Source: an uncultured Flammeovirgaceae bacterium (GTDB lineage: Bacteria > Bacteroidota > Bacteroidia > Cytophagales > Cyclobacteriaceae). Taken from it: DNA of 6,333 nucleotides. The notes under the pieces were generated by a model. The model was given only the letters and a program-made list of their open reading frames with translations. It had not been told where the DNA came from and searched no databases. A program made the translations under genes and the position numbers. The stretch spans positions 1-6,333 of the forward strand of contig CAMLLI010000279.1 in assembly GCA_946480685.1 (NCBI GenBank), in the 5' to 3' direction. Positions within the stretch are counted from its first letter, which is position 1. Each line of letters begins with the position of its first letter. This document shows positions 5,792-6,333 of the stretch, one piece after another.

Positions 5792-6333
5792 ATGAACCTA
5801 CCGACCAAGCCAGCCGAGTTTCAATGGTACTATATACCTGAACTGATTATTCTATTTATTGGAATACCGATTCTCTACTTGTTCGATACCACTCCTGTAC
5901 ATAAAGTTATACCGCTTACTGCGCTTCTGCTTTATTGTGGCGGCATATTGCTGATTAGGAAACCGGTGAACGCAAATCGTTTCAGCATACAGGCTAACTG
6001 GAAGACAATCCTTACTGTATTTATTGCGAGCAGTATAGGCGTGTATCTATTTATATACTTTTATGTGAGTGAAGGCTTGTTTGCTGACCTGCCGGAGAAC
6101 AGGAAACTGTTCTACATGATTCTGATGTACCCGTTGTTATCAGCATTTCCGCAGGAAGTGATCTTCAGAGAATTCTTCTTCTATCGCTACGGCACTATAT
6201 TCAAAAATCCAAGGTGGATGCTTGTAGCAAACATACTGTTGTTTTCATTCGCACATATATACTTTGCCAGCAGTATCGTTACAACCTTTACGCTTGTTGC
6301 CGGTGCAATCTTTGCCATAACCTATATGCGGAC
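5792..6333 (+). CDS. CPBP-family intramembrane metalloprotease-like protein, N-terminal part
   Basis: Partial gene: 180 codons are visible before the right edge, with no stop. It is a polytopic membrane protein with hydrophobic segments at about 15-30, 40-55, 72-91, 105-120 and 143-175. The CPBP (CAAX protease / bacteriocin-processing, Abi) family is recognised by motif 1, PQEVIFRE at 120-127 (in place of EExxxR), and motif 2, FSFAH at 151-155 (FxxxH). The third motif, with a further His, would lie beyond the window. In this family the Glu and His residues form the intramembrane active site for proteolysis; here the first Glu is replaced by Gln121 while Glu122, Arg126 and His155 are kept. The ATG at 5792 is the only good start, because the ATG at 5751 is out of frame. 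The substrate is unknown, and the gene need not be functionally tied to its neighbours. Confidence 0.85.
   Translation, partial: MNLPTKPAEFQWYYIPELIILFIGIPILYLFDTTPVHKVIPLTALLLYCGGILLIRKPVNANRFSIQANWKTILTVFIASSIGVYLFIYFYVSEGLFADLPENRKLFYMILMYPLLSAFPQEVIFREFFFYRYGTIFKNPRWMLVANILLFSFAHIYFASSIVTTFTLVAGAIFAITYMR

Overview
The window looks like a chromosomal segment from a member of the Bacteroidota, possibly Chitinophagaceae or a relative. The evidence is moderate GC, A/T-rich leaders without strong Shine-Dalgarno sites, a TAnnTTTG-type -7 element, a lipoprotein-type RND adaptor, and protein families typical of that phylum. This placement is an inference from style, not from a marker gene. No RNA gene, CRISPR array, insertion sequence or prophage gene was seen.

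Left part (1-2679, all minus strand): a tripartite efflux locus read right to left. A small secreted protein of unknown function (2251-2679) comes first. Then come the periplasmic adaptor lipoprotein (1005-2087) and the N-terminal third of an HAE1-type RND permease (974 down to base 1, running off the window). An outer-membrane factor may follow outside the window. The 2680-3087 gap carries nested inverted repeats and probably the promoter of this locus.

Middle part (3059-4466, minus strand): a compact three-gene operon read right to left. It holds two tandemly duplicated SRPBCC (AHSA1-like) proteins whose reading frames overlap by 4 bp, then an NTF2/SnoaL-like protein, then an intrinsic terminator 7 nt past the last stop codon.

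Right part (4697-6333, plus strand): a GlxA-type regulator (DJ-1/PfpI domain plus AraC-type helix-turn-helix) is transcribed divergently from the SRPBCC operon. The 230-bp shared region contains a perfect dyad over a candidate -7 box, so the regulator may control the operon. Next is the 5' part of a CPBP-family intramembrane protease-like protein whose first motif reads QE instead of EE; it runs off the right edge.

Most genes belong to recognisable families. The least explained items are the regulator/SRPBCC pair/NTF2 module as a unit, the small acidic secreted protein at the head of the efflux locus, and several inverted repeats between genes. I do not see a clearly new defence or mobile system here.
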